This document shows positions 1 through 5,945 of a stretch of DNA of 6,790 nt, piece after piece. The stretch is from DATAFO01 sp046728935. Its GTDB lineage: Bacteria; Actinomycetota; Thermoleophilia; Solirubrobacterales; 70-9. The translations under genes and the position numbers were made by a program. Position 1 is the first letter of the stretch; each line of letters begins with the position of its first letter. Location of the stretch: positions 1 through 6,790 of the forward strand of contig JBKPFS010000028.1 of NCBI GenBank assembly GCA_046728935.1. Direction: 5' to 3'. The notes below the pieces were generated by a model, which was not told where the DNA came from, searched no databases, and saw only the letters and a program-made list of their open reading frames with translations.

Positions 1-40
1 TATAGGTCAGACAATGCTGCAACGGTGCACGGGGAAGGGC

Positions 41-778
41 CTAGGGCGTGCGGCGCCGGAGCGTGCCGGCGGCAGCGACCAGGCCGACCACGGTCGCGCC
101 GACCGTGACCACGACGTCGACCGCTCCGCCGGCGCCGAGCGACCCGTCGACCGTGACACGCTCGAGCGCGTCGTACGCGTAGGTCATCGGCAGGGCGTAC
201 GAGACCGCCTCGAGCGCCGGCGCCATCTGCTCCCGCGGGGCGAACAGTCCGCAGACCAGGAGCTGGGGAAGCACGAATAGTGGCATGAACTGGACCGCCT
301 GGAACTCGGTCTGGGCGAAGGCGCTTGCGAACAGGCCGAGCGACATCCCGAGCACCGCGTTGGCGATCGCGAGCACGATGACGAGGATCGTCGAACCCTC
401 GGCGTCGACCCCCAGCAGCCCGAAGGCCACGACGGCCACCACGGTCGCCTGAACCGTGGCGACGAGCGCGAAGCCGATCCCGTAACCGAGCAGCACATCG
501 AGCTTCGCCAGCGGCAACGTCATCAGCCGCTCGAGGGTGCCGGTGGTCCGCTCGCGCAGCATGGTGATCGAGGTGACGAGGAACATCAGGATCAGCGGGA
601 AGATCCCCACCATCGGCCCGCCGACGCGCTCGAACGAGCCCTCCTGGTCCCAGAGCACGTACTTGAGCAGGGTGATCAGGACGACCGGGACGAGGACGAT
701 CATCGCGATCGTTCGCGGGTCGTGACGGAGCTGCCGCATCACGCGCGCGGCCGTGGCGAGCGCGATGCGTGGGGTCAC
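41..778 (-). CDS. ABC-2 type exporter, membrane permease subunit
   Basis: A 245-residue membrane protein of the ABC-2 (DrrB/NodJ-like) permease family, expected to form the membrane channel of an exporter driven by the ATPase encoded just upstream. Six hydrophobic segments are visible, at about residues 24-42, 54-74, 98-122, 130-155, 161-180 and 217-239. Between the second and third lies RERTTGTLERLMTLP (75-89), the amphipathic segment typical of ABC-2 permeases. After the fifth comes GLFAPREQMAPALEAVSYALP (about 177-197), matching the family's usual loop before the last helix. The start is GTG, overlapping the ATPase stop in GTGA, so translation is probably coupled. The cargo cannot be read from sequence: drug, lipid or polysaccharide precursors are all possible. 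The family call is firm and the substrate is unknown. Confidence 0.9.
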   Translation of the reverse strand: MTPRIALATAARVMRQLRHDPRTIAMIVLVPVVLITLLKYVLWDQEGSFERVGGPMVGIFPLILMFLVTSITMLRERTTGTLERLMTLPLAKLDVLLGYGIGFALVATVQATVVAVVAFGLLGVDAEGSTILVIVLAIANAVLGMSLGLFASAFAQTEFQAVQFMPLFVLPQLLVCGLFAPREQMAPALEAVSYALPMTYAYDALERVTVDGSLGAGGAVDVVVTVGATVVGLVAAAGTLRRRTP

Positions 779-1518
779 TCCGCACGCTCCTGGCGCCCGG
801 GGGCCTCCTCGATCAGCTTCAGGAAGGCACGCTCGAGATCCTTCGCGCCGGTGCGCTCGAGGAGCTCGTTCGGAGACGCGGCGGCGAGCAGGTCGCCCTC
901 GCGCATGAGGATCAGCCGGTCGCAGCTGACCGCCTCGTCCATGACGTGGCTCGAGACGAGCAGGGTCCTGCCCCGCCGGGCAAGCCCTCGAAAGGTGTCC
1001 CAGAGCTCCGCCCGCAGGACCGGGTCGAGACCGACGGTCGGCTCATCCAGCACCAGGAGATTCGGATCGTGAAGCAGCGCGGTGGCGAGCGAGACGCGGG
1101 CGCGCTGGCCGCCGGAGAGGTTGAGCACCTGTACCTCCTGCTCGGCCTGCTCCGTGAGGCGAACGGTCTCGATTACCTCGTCGACGCGCTCGTCGTCGAC
1201 GTCCAGGATTCGGGCGAAATAGCGCACGTTCTCGCGCACGGTGAGATCCGCATAGACCGAGGGAGCCTGCGTGACGTAGGCGACCCGGGCGCGCAGCGAC
1301 GGCGCCCCGGCGGGCTCGCCGAGGACGGTGACCGTTCCCGACTCGATGATCTGCACGCCGACGATCGAGCGGATCAGGGTCGTCTTTCCCGTCCCGCTCG
1401 GACCCAGGAGGCCGGTCACGGCGCCCGCCTCGATTTCGACCGAGATTCCGGGGAGGACGAGGTTCCCGCCGCGGCGAACCATGAGGTCGCGGACGGTGAT
1501 CGCCGCGTCGCTCGCCAT
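775..1518 (-). CDS. ABC-2 type exporter, ATP-binding subunit
   Basis: A 247-residue ABC ATPase, the energy subunit for the permease that follows it. All nucleotide-binding motifs are intact: Walker A GPSGTGKT (39-46), Q-loop Gln84 in YVTQ, signature LSGGQ (134-138), Walker B LLVLDE (154-159), D-loop GLD (163-165) and switch His191 in SSH. It is a single-domain exporter-type ATPase (CcmA/DrrA-like). The open frame extends upstream to 1650, but that part is antisense to proB and has no ABC homology. The ATG at 1518 places the first beta strand (ITVRDL) directly after the start, so I chose it. A TAGGGT -10 box lies seven bases upstream with no Shine-Dalgarno sequence, suggesting a leaderless mRNA. 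The downstream overlap with the permease indicates one operon. Confidence 0.93.
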   Translation of the reverse strand: MASDAAITVRDLMVRRGGNLVLPGISVEIEAGAVTGLLGPSGTGKTTLIRSIVGVQIIESGTVTVLGEPAGAPSLRARVAYVTQAPSVYADLTVRENVRYFARILDVDDERVDEVIETVRLTEQAEQEVQVLNLSGGQRARVSLATALLHDPNLLVLDEPTVGLDPVLRAELWDTFRGLARRGRTLLVSSHVMDEAVSCDRLILMREGDLLAAASPNELLERTGAKDLERAFLKLIEEAPGRQERAE

Positions 1519-1525
1519 CCGCGCC

Positions 1526-1531
1526 ACCCTA
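1526..1531 (-). promoter_or_regulatory. -10 box of the ABC exporter operon, probably leaderless
   Basis: On the minus strand TAGGGT fits the actinobacterial -10 pattern TANNNT and ends seven bases before the ATG at 1518. Transcription would then begin at or next to the start codon. No Shine-Dalgarno sequence precedes the ATG. No convincing -35 is visible: a TTGACG at 1562-1557 is too far away, with a 25-base spacer. The call rests on the motif and its spacing only. Confidence 0.45.
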
Positions 1532-1533
1532 CC

Positions 1534-1539
1534 TAGACT
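1534..1539 (+). promoter_or_regulatory. -10 box of proB, probably leaderless
   Basis: TAGACT matches TANNNT and ends six bases before the proB GTG at 1546, the spacing expected if transcription starts on the G of the start codon. There is no Shine-Dalgarno sequence between the ABC ATPase start and proB. The -35 region would lie inside the ATPase coding sequence and shows no good match. The box lies two bases from the opposing -10 box, so the two promoters cannot easily be occupied together. Confidence 0.5.
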
Positions 1540-1545
1540 GGCCGC

Positions 1546-2634
1546 GTGACGCTGGTCGTCAAGCTGGGCTCGTCGATCGTCGCGGACGAGGGCGGCGTGC
1601 TGCGCGATGACGTGCTCGATTCCGTCTGCGCCCAGGTCGGCGCGCTGCACGGCGGGGGCGAGAACGTCGCCCTGGTGACCTCGGGCGCGATCGCGCTCGG
1701 CATGCGGCTGATGGAGCTCCGCTCAAGGCCGGGATCGATCGACGAGCTGCAGGCGGCCTCGGCGGTCGGGCAGGGGACGCTGTTCCGCGCCTACGAGGAG
1801 CGGCTCGGGGCGCGCGGCGTCCACGCCGCCCAGGTGCTGCTGACGTCGTTCGACCTCTCGACCCGCATGCACTACCTGAACGCACGACAGGCGCTTCGCC
1901 GGCTGCTCGCGTGGCGGGCGGTGCCCGTGGTCAACGAGAACGACACGACCGCGACCGACGAGATCACGTTCGGCGACAACGACTTCCTCTCCGCCCAGGT
2001 CGCGATCCTGCTCGAGGCGCGGTTGCTGGTGCTGCTGACCGACATCGCCGGCCTGCATACGGCCGACCCGCGGCACGACCCCGACGCGGCCCTGATCGAG
2101 AAGGTGGAGAGCTTCGATGAGCTGCAGGGCTATGAGATCGGGGATCGCACGTCGGCGTTCGGCTCCGGCGGGATGAGGAGCAAGGTCGCAGCGGCGGAGA
2201 TGGCGAGTGCGTCGGGGATCCCGGTGGTGATCTGCGACGGAACCGAGCCCGGGACGCTGGAGGCCGCGGCCGGTGGCGAGAGCGTGGGGACGACCTTCGC
2301 GTCGCATCCGGAGCGCACACCCTCGTTCAAGCTCTGGCTGCGCTACGCGAAGCCGAGCCGGGGGCGAGTGGTCGTCGACGCCGGCGCAGCGCGGGTGCTC
2401 CGTGAGCGGGGTTCGAGCCTCCTCCCGGTCGGAGTGACCGGAGTCGAAGGCGATTTCGACGCGGGTGACGCGATCGAGGTCGTCTGCGACTCGGAGCTGG
2501 TCGGCAAGGGGATCGTCAACTACTCCGCGGCCGAGCTGGCGCGGATCAAGGGGTTGAAGTCGGTGGAGGTCGCCGAGCTGATCCCAAACGCCTCCGCGGA
2601 GGCGGTACACCGGGATCGCTTCGTGCTCACGTGA
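1546..2634 (+). CDS. proB: Glutamate 5-kinase
   Basis: ProB phosphorylates L-glutamate to gamma-glutamyl phosphate with ATP, the first and feedback-controlled step of proline synthesis, in the cytoplasm. The 362 residues match the usual full length (about 367 in E. coli). The amino-acid kinase domain covers about residues 1-255: VVKLGSSIV (4-12), VTSGAIALGM (44-53), substrate motif NENDTT (130-135), FGDNDFLSA (142-150), LLTDIAGLHTADPR (163-176) and GSGGMRSK (206-213). A C-terminal PUA domain covers about 273-350, with GRVVVDAGA and ERGSSLLPVGV. Asp103 in LLTSFD aligns with E. coli Asp107, whose change to Asn relieves proline inhibition, so feedback control is probably kept (inference). The GTG at 1546 starts exactly at the conserved first strand. 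The gene overlaps the next one by four bases. Its partner proA lies 1.4 kb downstream instead of adjacent. Confidence 0.96.
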   Translation: MTLVVKLGSSIVADEGGVLRDDVLDSVCAQVGALHGGGENVALVTSGAIALGMRLMELRSRPGSIDELQAASAVGQGTLFRAYEERLGARGVHAAQVLLTSFDLSTRMHYLNARQALRRLLAWRAVPVVNENDTTATDEITFGDNDFLSAQVAILLEARLLVLLTDIAGLHTADPRHDPDAALIEKVESFDELQGYEIGDRTSAFGSGGMRSKVAAAEMASASGIPVVICDGTEPGTLEAAAGGESVGTTFASHPERTPSFKLWLRYAKPSRGRVVVDAGAARVLRERGSSLLPVGVTGVEGDFDAGDAIEVVCDSELVGKGIVNYSAAELARIKGLKSVEVAELIPNASAEAVHRDRFVLT

Positions 2635-2906
2635 GCGCGGAGGTGCGGGTGCGCCTGCAGCCGGGCGCGAGCAGGGAGGAGGTGGTCGGGTTTCGCGGGG
2701 GTGCGTTGGTCGTCAGGGTGACTGCGCCGCCGGTCGACGGAAAAGCGAACGAGGCGCTGCGGAAGCTGATCGCGAAGCGGGCCGGGGTGGCGAAGAGCCA
2801 GGTGACGATCGCGCGTGGCGCCCGCAGTCGCGACAAGCTCGTGCGGGTCGAGGGCGTTAGCGAGTCGGAGCTGAGGCGCGCGCTCCGGCCCCGCGGCGGG
2901 CGGTAG
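2631..2906 (+). CDS. DUF167/YggU family protein
   Basis: A 91-residue protein of the DUF167 (YggU/C15orf40) family, a small alpha/beta fold of unknown biochemical role. The recognisable core is RLQPGASREEVVG (about 6-18), then VRVTAPPVDGKANEAL (28-43), and a later GARSRDKLVRVEGV (61-74); the PVDGKAN stretch is the family hallmark. The length is typical. The start is the GTG at 2631, whose last two bases are also the first two of the proB stop codon (GTGA overlap). No separate Shine-Dalgarno sequence is visible, so translation probably depends on ribosomes finishing proB. In other bacteria the family is often found beside yggT and cell-division genes; its coupling to proB here gives no clear functional hint. 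The family call is secure and the function unknown. Confidence 0.88.
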   Translation: MSAEVRVRLQPGASREEVVGFRGGALVVRVTAPPVDGKANEALRKLIAKRAGVAKSQVTIARGARSRDKLVRVEGVSESELRRALRPRGGR

Positions 2907-2939
2907 GCGTCGCTCGAGGACACGGTTCTGGGCGATCGT

Positions 2940-2977
2940 TTGCGACCTGTTACGATATATCGAGATATTCGAGCACC
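2940..2977 (+). promoter_or_regulatory. AT-rich promoter with palindromic operator for the PadR gene
   Basis: An AT-rich island in otherwise GC-rich DNA. It contains a perfect 10-base palindrome, CGATATATCG (2953-2962), and an overlapping inverted repeat ATATC-GA-GATAT (2957-2968). Read another way, it is a near-direct repeat, ATATCGAG (2957-2964) and ATATTCGAG (2965-2973). A possible promoter is TTGCGA (2940-2945), an 18-base spacer and GATATT (2964-2969); TACGAT (2951-2956) is an alternative -10. Because PadR regulators commonly repress their own genes through palindromic sites overlapping the promoter, this is the likely autoregulatory operator (inference). I found no second copy elsewhere in the window. 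Confidence 0.55.
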
Positions 2978-2984
2978 AAAGGAG
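2978..2984 (+). promoter_or_regulatory. Strong ribosome binding site deciding the PadR start
   Basis: AAAGGAG ends nine bases before the ATG at 2994. It is the best Shine-Dalgarno sequence in the window and settles the start against an in-frame TTG at 2940 that lies inside the promoter. Most neighbouring genes lack such a site. Confidence 0.75.
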
Positions 2985-2993
2985 CATTTGAAG

Positions 2994-3548
2994 ATGCATG
3001 CAAGCAGCAGACACAGGGGCCGGGGCGACTGGGGCCATCGCGGCCACTACTTCCGGCACGGATGGGGATGGGGGCATTCGGGCGGCTATCGCGGCGGCCA
3101 TCGCGCCCGACGCGGCAACGTCCGGACCGCGATCCTCGCCCTCCTCGGCGAGCGGCCGATGCACGGCTACGAGATGATCCAGGAGCTCGAGGAGCGGACT
3201 GGCGGGAACTGGCGCCCGAGCGCGGGGTCCATCTATCCGACTCTGCAACTCCTCGAGGACGAGGGGGTGGTGAGCAGCGAGCAGGTGGATGGGAAGCGAG
3301 TGTTCTCGCTCACCGATTCCGGGCGCGAAAAGGCCGAGCGGGAGCGCTCGGCGGCGCCCCCGTGGGAGGAGGCCGCGGCCCGCGTGGAGTCTCCGCACGG
3401 TCGCCTGCGCCTCGCGGCGTTCCAGCTCGGGGCGGCCGCGATGCAGGTCGGTCGCGCGGGCTCGGAGGACCAGATCGAGCGTGCGGCTGAGCTGCTGACG
3501 GAGACGCGACGGCGCGTCTACGCGATCCTCGCCGAGGAGGTGAGCTAG
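2994..3548 (+). CDS. PadR-family transcriptional regulator with Gly/His-rich N-terminal tail
   Basis: A 184-residue DNA-binding protein. The winged helix-turn-helix domain spans about residues 42-112: VRTAILALLGERPMHGYEM (43-61), the recognition region with SAGSIYPTLQLLEDEGVV (76-93), and the wing GKRVFSLTDSGREK (100-113). This is the usual PadR pattern. Residues 125-184 are predicted helical and should form the dimerisation region. Residues 1-40 are low-complexity, with 7 His, 11 Gly, 9 Arg, 3 Trp, 2 Tyr and 1 Phe. Glycine-rich tails before the helix-turn-helix are common in actinobacterial PadR proteins; the number of histidines here raises the possibility of metal or nucleic-acid contact (inference). 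The ATG at 2994 follows a strong Shine-Dalgarno site and an AT-rich palindrome, so autorepression is likely. The ligand and targets are unknown. PadR proteins often control ABC-2 exporters, but the exporter in this window lacks the palindrome. Confidence 0.9.
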   Translation: MHASSRHRGRGDWGHRGHYFRHGWGWGHSGGYRGGHRARRGNVRTAILALLGERPMHGYEMIQELEERTGGNWRPSAGSIYPTLQLLEDEGVVSSEQVDGKRVFSLTDSGREKAERERSAAPPWEEAAARVESPHGRLRLAAFQLGAAAMQVGRAGSEDQIERAAELLTETRRRVYAILAEEVS

Positions 3549-3991
3549 AGCCGGTAGCTGACCAGGCCGTTCGCCACGTGCGTTCCGGCTTGGTCGGTTA
3601 CCGCCACCTCGCAGAGGCACAGCTCCCTGCCGCGGCGCGTCACCCGGGCGTCGGCGACCACGCCGCTCCCTCGGACGGGCGCCAGGAAGTTGACGCTGAC
3701 TCCGATCGTCGAGGCCCGAGGTTGCTCGGGCAGCTCGGCGCCCGACCAGGCGGCCGCAGCCGCCGCCGTGTCGATCAGGGAGCTGATCGCGCCACCGTGA
3801 ACGACGTCGCCCATCGTGGGCAGGGCGTCGGTGAACGGCATCGCTAGCCGGGCGCGGTCGGGTTCCATGCTCTCGAGGCGGATGCCGAGGTGTGCCACGA
3901 ACGGTGAGTTCTCGAGCCAGCCGCGCGCAAGTGCGGCGCCTTCGGTGGGGGCGTGCTCGCGGCTTCGCGCACGAGAAGGAGCGTAGTCCAC
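3545..3991 (-). CDS. PaaI-type hotdog-fold acyl-CoA thioesterase
   Basis: A 148-residue single hotdog-domain protein of the PaaI/YbgC-like thioesterase group, expected to hydrolyse acyl- or aryl-CoA thioesters in the cytoplasm. Residues 26-60 contain LENSPFVAHLGIRL and the strand RARLAMPFT. The signature VVHGGAISSLIDTAAAAAA (63-81) carries the HGG turn and the Asp74 expected to act as catalytic acid. SVNFLAPVRGSGVVADARV (99-117) and the terminal strand complete the fold. The true substrate cannot be told from sequence. The start is the GTG at 3991, the only sensible in-frame start before the conserved core. No Shine-Dalgarno sequence or -10 box is obvious. The gene is transcribed against its neighbours: it shares its stop bases with the PadR gene and diverges from proA across 50 bases. 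Confidence 0.85.
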   Translation of the reverse strand: MDYAPSRARSREHAPTEGAALARGWLENSPFVAHLGIRLESMEPDRARLAMPFTDALPTMGDVVHGGAISSLIDTAAAAAAWSGAELPEQPRASTIGVSVNFLAPVRGSGVVADARVTRRGRELCLCEVAVTDQAGTHVANGLVSYRL

Positions 3992-4028
3992 GACCGGATC
4001 GCGTCCCGGAAGGGGCTGGGGCGGCCAG

Positions 4029-4034
4029 TACCCT
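4029..4034 (+). promoter_or_regulatory. -10 box of proA, probably leaderless
   Basis: TACCCT fits TANNNT and ends seven bases before the proA ATG at 4042. A CGGAG immediately abuts the ATG, too close to serve as a Shine-Dalgarno sequence. A promoter here makes sense because the gene upstream lies on the other strand, so proA cannot be read from proB without crossing an opposing gene. No clear -35 is visible. Confidence 0.45.
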
Positions 4035-4041
4035 GTCGGAG

Positions 4042-5304
4042 ATGGCGACCGTGGCCAGGAGCGTCACCGAGGCGTGCGAGAGCGCCAAGCGCGCGGCGCT
4101 CGTGCTGGCGCGCGCCTCCACGGAGACGAGGGACGCGGCGCTCGCGCGCCTTGCGGAGCTGCTCGGCGAGCGCGCCGACGAGGTCCTGGAGGCGAATGCC
4201 GCGGACCTCGCCGACGAGCGCGCCGCCGACCTCACTGAGGCGCTCCGCGACCGGCTGACGCTGACTCGGGAGCGGATCGAGGCGATGGCCGATGGGGCGC
4301 GGGCCGTGGCCGCCCTGCCCGATCCGATCGGCGAGGAGCTCGACCATCGCACGCTCGCGAGCGGGCTCGACATGCGGAAGGTTCGGGTGCCGCTGGGGGT
4401 GATCGCCGTGATCTACGAGGCGCGCCCCAACGTGACGGTGGACTGCGCCGCCCTGACGCTGAAGAGCGGCAACGCGATCGTGCTTCGAGGGTCCAGCTAC
4501 GCCCAGCGGTCGAATGGGGCGCTCGCCGCGGTGGTTCGCGAGGCGGTCGCGGAGACGGGGTTGCCGGAGGGTGCGGTCGAGCTGCTTGGAGGCGAGCGCT
4601 CGGAGCTGGCCGAGCTGGCTACCGCAGAGGGCCTGGTGGACCTCGTGATCCCGCGCGGCGGGGAGGGCCTCAAGCAGGCGCTGAAGGAGGTGGCGACGGT
4701 CCCCGTGATGTACGCGGCGGCGGGGAATTGCCACGTATACGTCCACGACGACGCCGATCTCGAGATGGCACGGCGGATTGCGTACAACGCCAAGGTTCAG
4801 CGCCCGGGGGTCTGCAACGCCGCCGAGACGCTGCTGGTGAACGCGGCCGTCGCCGACGAGTTCCTGCCCGGGGTGCTCGCCGACCTGCAGGGGGCGGGAG
4901 TCGAGATCGTCGGGGACGACGCCGCCCGCGCAGCCGCCGACGGGGTCGACGTCGGCGAGGCGGAGGCGGCGGATTGGGACACGGAGTACCTGGCGCTGAA
5001 GATGGCGGTGGGCGTGGTCGGATCGGTGAGCGAGGCGGTGGAGCACGTGAATCGCCACGGCACCGGGCACTCCGAGGCGATCGTGACGTCCTCGGAGGAA
5101 GCGGCGAGCGAGTTCACCGAGGGCGTCGATGCGGCGGTCGTCTACGTGAACGCGTCCACGCGGTTCACGGACGGGTTCGAGTTCGGGATGGGGGCCGAGA
5201 TCGGGAATTCGACACAGAAGCTGCACGCGCGCGGGCCGATCGGGCTGCGCGAGCTGACGACGAGCAAGTACGTGATCCACGGCGAGGGCCAGGTGCGCGA
5301 GTGA
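4042..5304 (+). CDS. proA: Gamma-glutamyl phosphate reductase (glutamate-5-semialdehyde dehydrogenase)
   Basis: ProA reduces gamma-glutamyl phosphate with NADPH to glutamate-5-semialdehyde, which cyclises to pyrroline-5-carboxylate; it is the second step of proline synthesis and acts together with ProB. The 420 residues match the usual length (about 417). Visible landmarks are VPLGVIAVIYEARPNVT (116-132), LKSGNAIVLRG (140-150), VIPRGG (202-207), GNCHVYVHDDADL (228-240), the catalytic Cys258 in QRPGVCNAAETLL (253-265), and the C-terminal FGMGAEIGNSTQKLHARGP (381-399) with ELTTSKY (404-410). The open frame continues upstream to 3892, but that stretch is antisense to the thioesterase. The ATG at 4042 gives the normal N-terminus and follows a -10 box. 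It probably begins a transcript running through nadD, rsfS and possibly the next gene. Confidence 0.97.
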   Translation: MATVARSVTEACESAKRAALVLARASTETRDAALARLAELLGERADEVLEANAADLADERAADLTEALRDRLTLTRERIEAMADGARAVAALPDPIGEELDHRTLASGLDMRKVRVPLGVIAVIYEARPNVTVDCAALTLKSGNAIVLRGSSYAQRSNGALAAVVREAVAETGLPEGAVELLGGERSELAELATAEGLVDLVIPRGGEGLKQALKEVATVPVMYAAAGNCHVYVHDDADLEMARRIAYNAKVQRPGVCNAAETLLVNAAVADEFLPGVLADLQGAGVEIVGDDAARAAADGVDVGEAEAADWDTEYLALKMAVGVVGSVSEAVEHVNRHGTGHSEAIVTSSEEAASEFTEGVDAAVVYVNASTRFTDGFEFGMGAEIGNSTQKLHARGPIGLRELTTSKYVIHGEGQVRE

Positions 5305-5351
5305 TGGCCCCGGGCGTTCGCGGGGGGTAGGCGGTCGCCGCGGACCGATGG

Positions 5352-5945
5352 ATGGGGGTGCTGGGGGGCGCGTTCAATCCGCCCCATATCGGGCACCTCG
5401 TGCTCGCCCAGGAGGCGGCATCGCAGCTCGGCCTCGCGCAGGTGTTGCTGGTGCCAGCCGGAGAGGCGCCGCACCGGCGGATCGAGCCCGAGCCGGGGCG
5501 GGAGGTGCGCCTGGAGATGACCCAGCTCGCCGCCCGCGGCGACGAGCTGCTGAGCGCCTCCGACGTGGAGACATCGCGCGACGGCCCGTCCTTCACCTTC
5601 CGTACGCTGGAGCTGTTGACTGACCGGCGCCCGGAAGACGAGCTCTTCTTCCTGATGGGTGCAGACGTGGCGGCGGGGCTCGAGGAGTGGCGCGAGCCCG
5701 GCCGGGTGCTCGAGCTGGCGCGGCTGGGGATCGCGGCGCGGCCGGGCACGGCGCTCGACGAGGCGGAGGCGGCGCTGGAGCGACTCGGAGCGACGGATCG
5801 CGCCGAGGTGGTGCGGATGCCGGAGATCGCCGTCTCGTCGACGCGGATCCGGCGGCGGGTGGCGCAGGGGAGGCCGATTCGCTACCTGGTCCCCGACGCG
5901 GTGCGCGCGTACATCGAGACTCACGGGTTGTATGCCGGTGAGTGA
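5352..5945 (+). CDS. nadD: Nicotinate-mononucleotide adenylyltransferase
   Basis: NadD transfers AMP from ATP to nicotinate mononucleotide, giving deamido-NAD, the penultimate step of NAD synthesis. The 197 residues are typical. The nucleotidyltransferase signature is GAFNPPHIGHL (6-16), the (T/H)xGH-type site, with PPH and His15 for ATP binding. FFLMGADVAAGLEEW (99-113) is the substrate-binding stretch usual in NadD. The C-terminal VSSTRIRRRV (161-170) is the ISSTxIR motif, followed by YLVPDAVRAYI (178-188). The ATG at 5352 lies right before the first beta strand, and an in-frame stop at 5328-5330 with no other ATG or GTG between confirms it. Only a weak GGA at 5342-5344 serves as Shine-Dalgarno. 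The gap after proA is 47 bases. The end overlaps rsfS. Confidence 0.95.
   Translation: MGVLGGAFNPPHIGHLVLAQEAASQLGLAQVLLVPAGEAPHRRIEPEPGREVRLEMTQLAARGDELLSASDVETSRDGPSFTFRTLELLTDRRPEDELFFLMGADVAAGLEEWREPGRVLELARLGIAARPGTALDEAEAALERLGATDRAEVVRMPEIAVSSTRIRRRVAQGRPIRYLVPDAVRAYIETHGLYAGE

Noticed and set aside
1..40. TATAGG near the left edge as a promoter for a plus-strand gene.
   Set aside because: The only plus-strand frame following it (14-280) is a shadow of the ABC permease, and there is too little sequence to judge what lies to the left.
769..1536. A 255-residue plus-strand frame opposite the ABC ATPase.
   Set aside because: The opposite strand carries every ABC ATPase motif; this frame has none and no plausible promoter or ribosome binding site.
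1519..1650. A 44-residue N-terminal extension of the ABC ATPase on the minus strand.
   Set aside because: It lies entirely within the proB start region and the divergent promoter, and shows no homology; the ATG at 1518 fits the family start.
2940..2993. An in-frame TTG start at 2940 extending PadR by 18 residues.
   Set aside because: It would place coding sequence over the AT-rich promoter and the ribosome binding site at 2978-2984, which points to the ATG at 2994.
3892..4041. A 50-residue N-terminal extension of ProA.
   Set aside because: It overlaps the thioesterase start antisense and includes the -10 box; the ATG at 4042 gives the normal ProA N-terminus and length.
2520..4373. A 617-residue minus-strand open frame across the proB end, DUF167, PadR, thioesterase and proA start.
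   Set aside because: It runs antisense to several genes with clear family motifs. Its composition is Arg/Ser/Ala low-complexity typical of a shadow frame in GC-rich DNA, and no domain is recognisable.
3844..5280. A 478-residue minus-strand open frame opposite proA.
   Set aside because: It is the mirror frame of a well-matched proA. It is rich in His/Arg/Gly/Leu without any fold signature, and the overlap is explained by high GC at third codon positions.
5307..5327. A GC-rich hairpin between proA and nadD (CCCCG paired with CGGGG, 5308-5325) as a terminator.
   Set aside because: The stem is only about five base pairs with no T-tract, and such pairing is expected by chance at this GC content; proA and nadD are probably cotranscribed.
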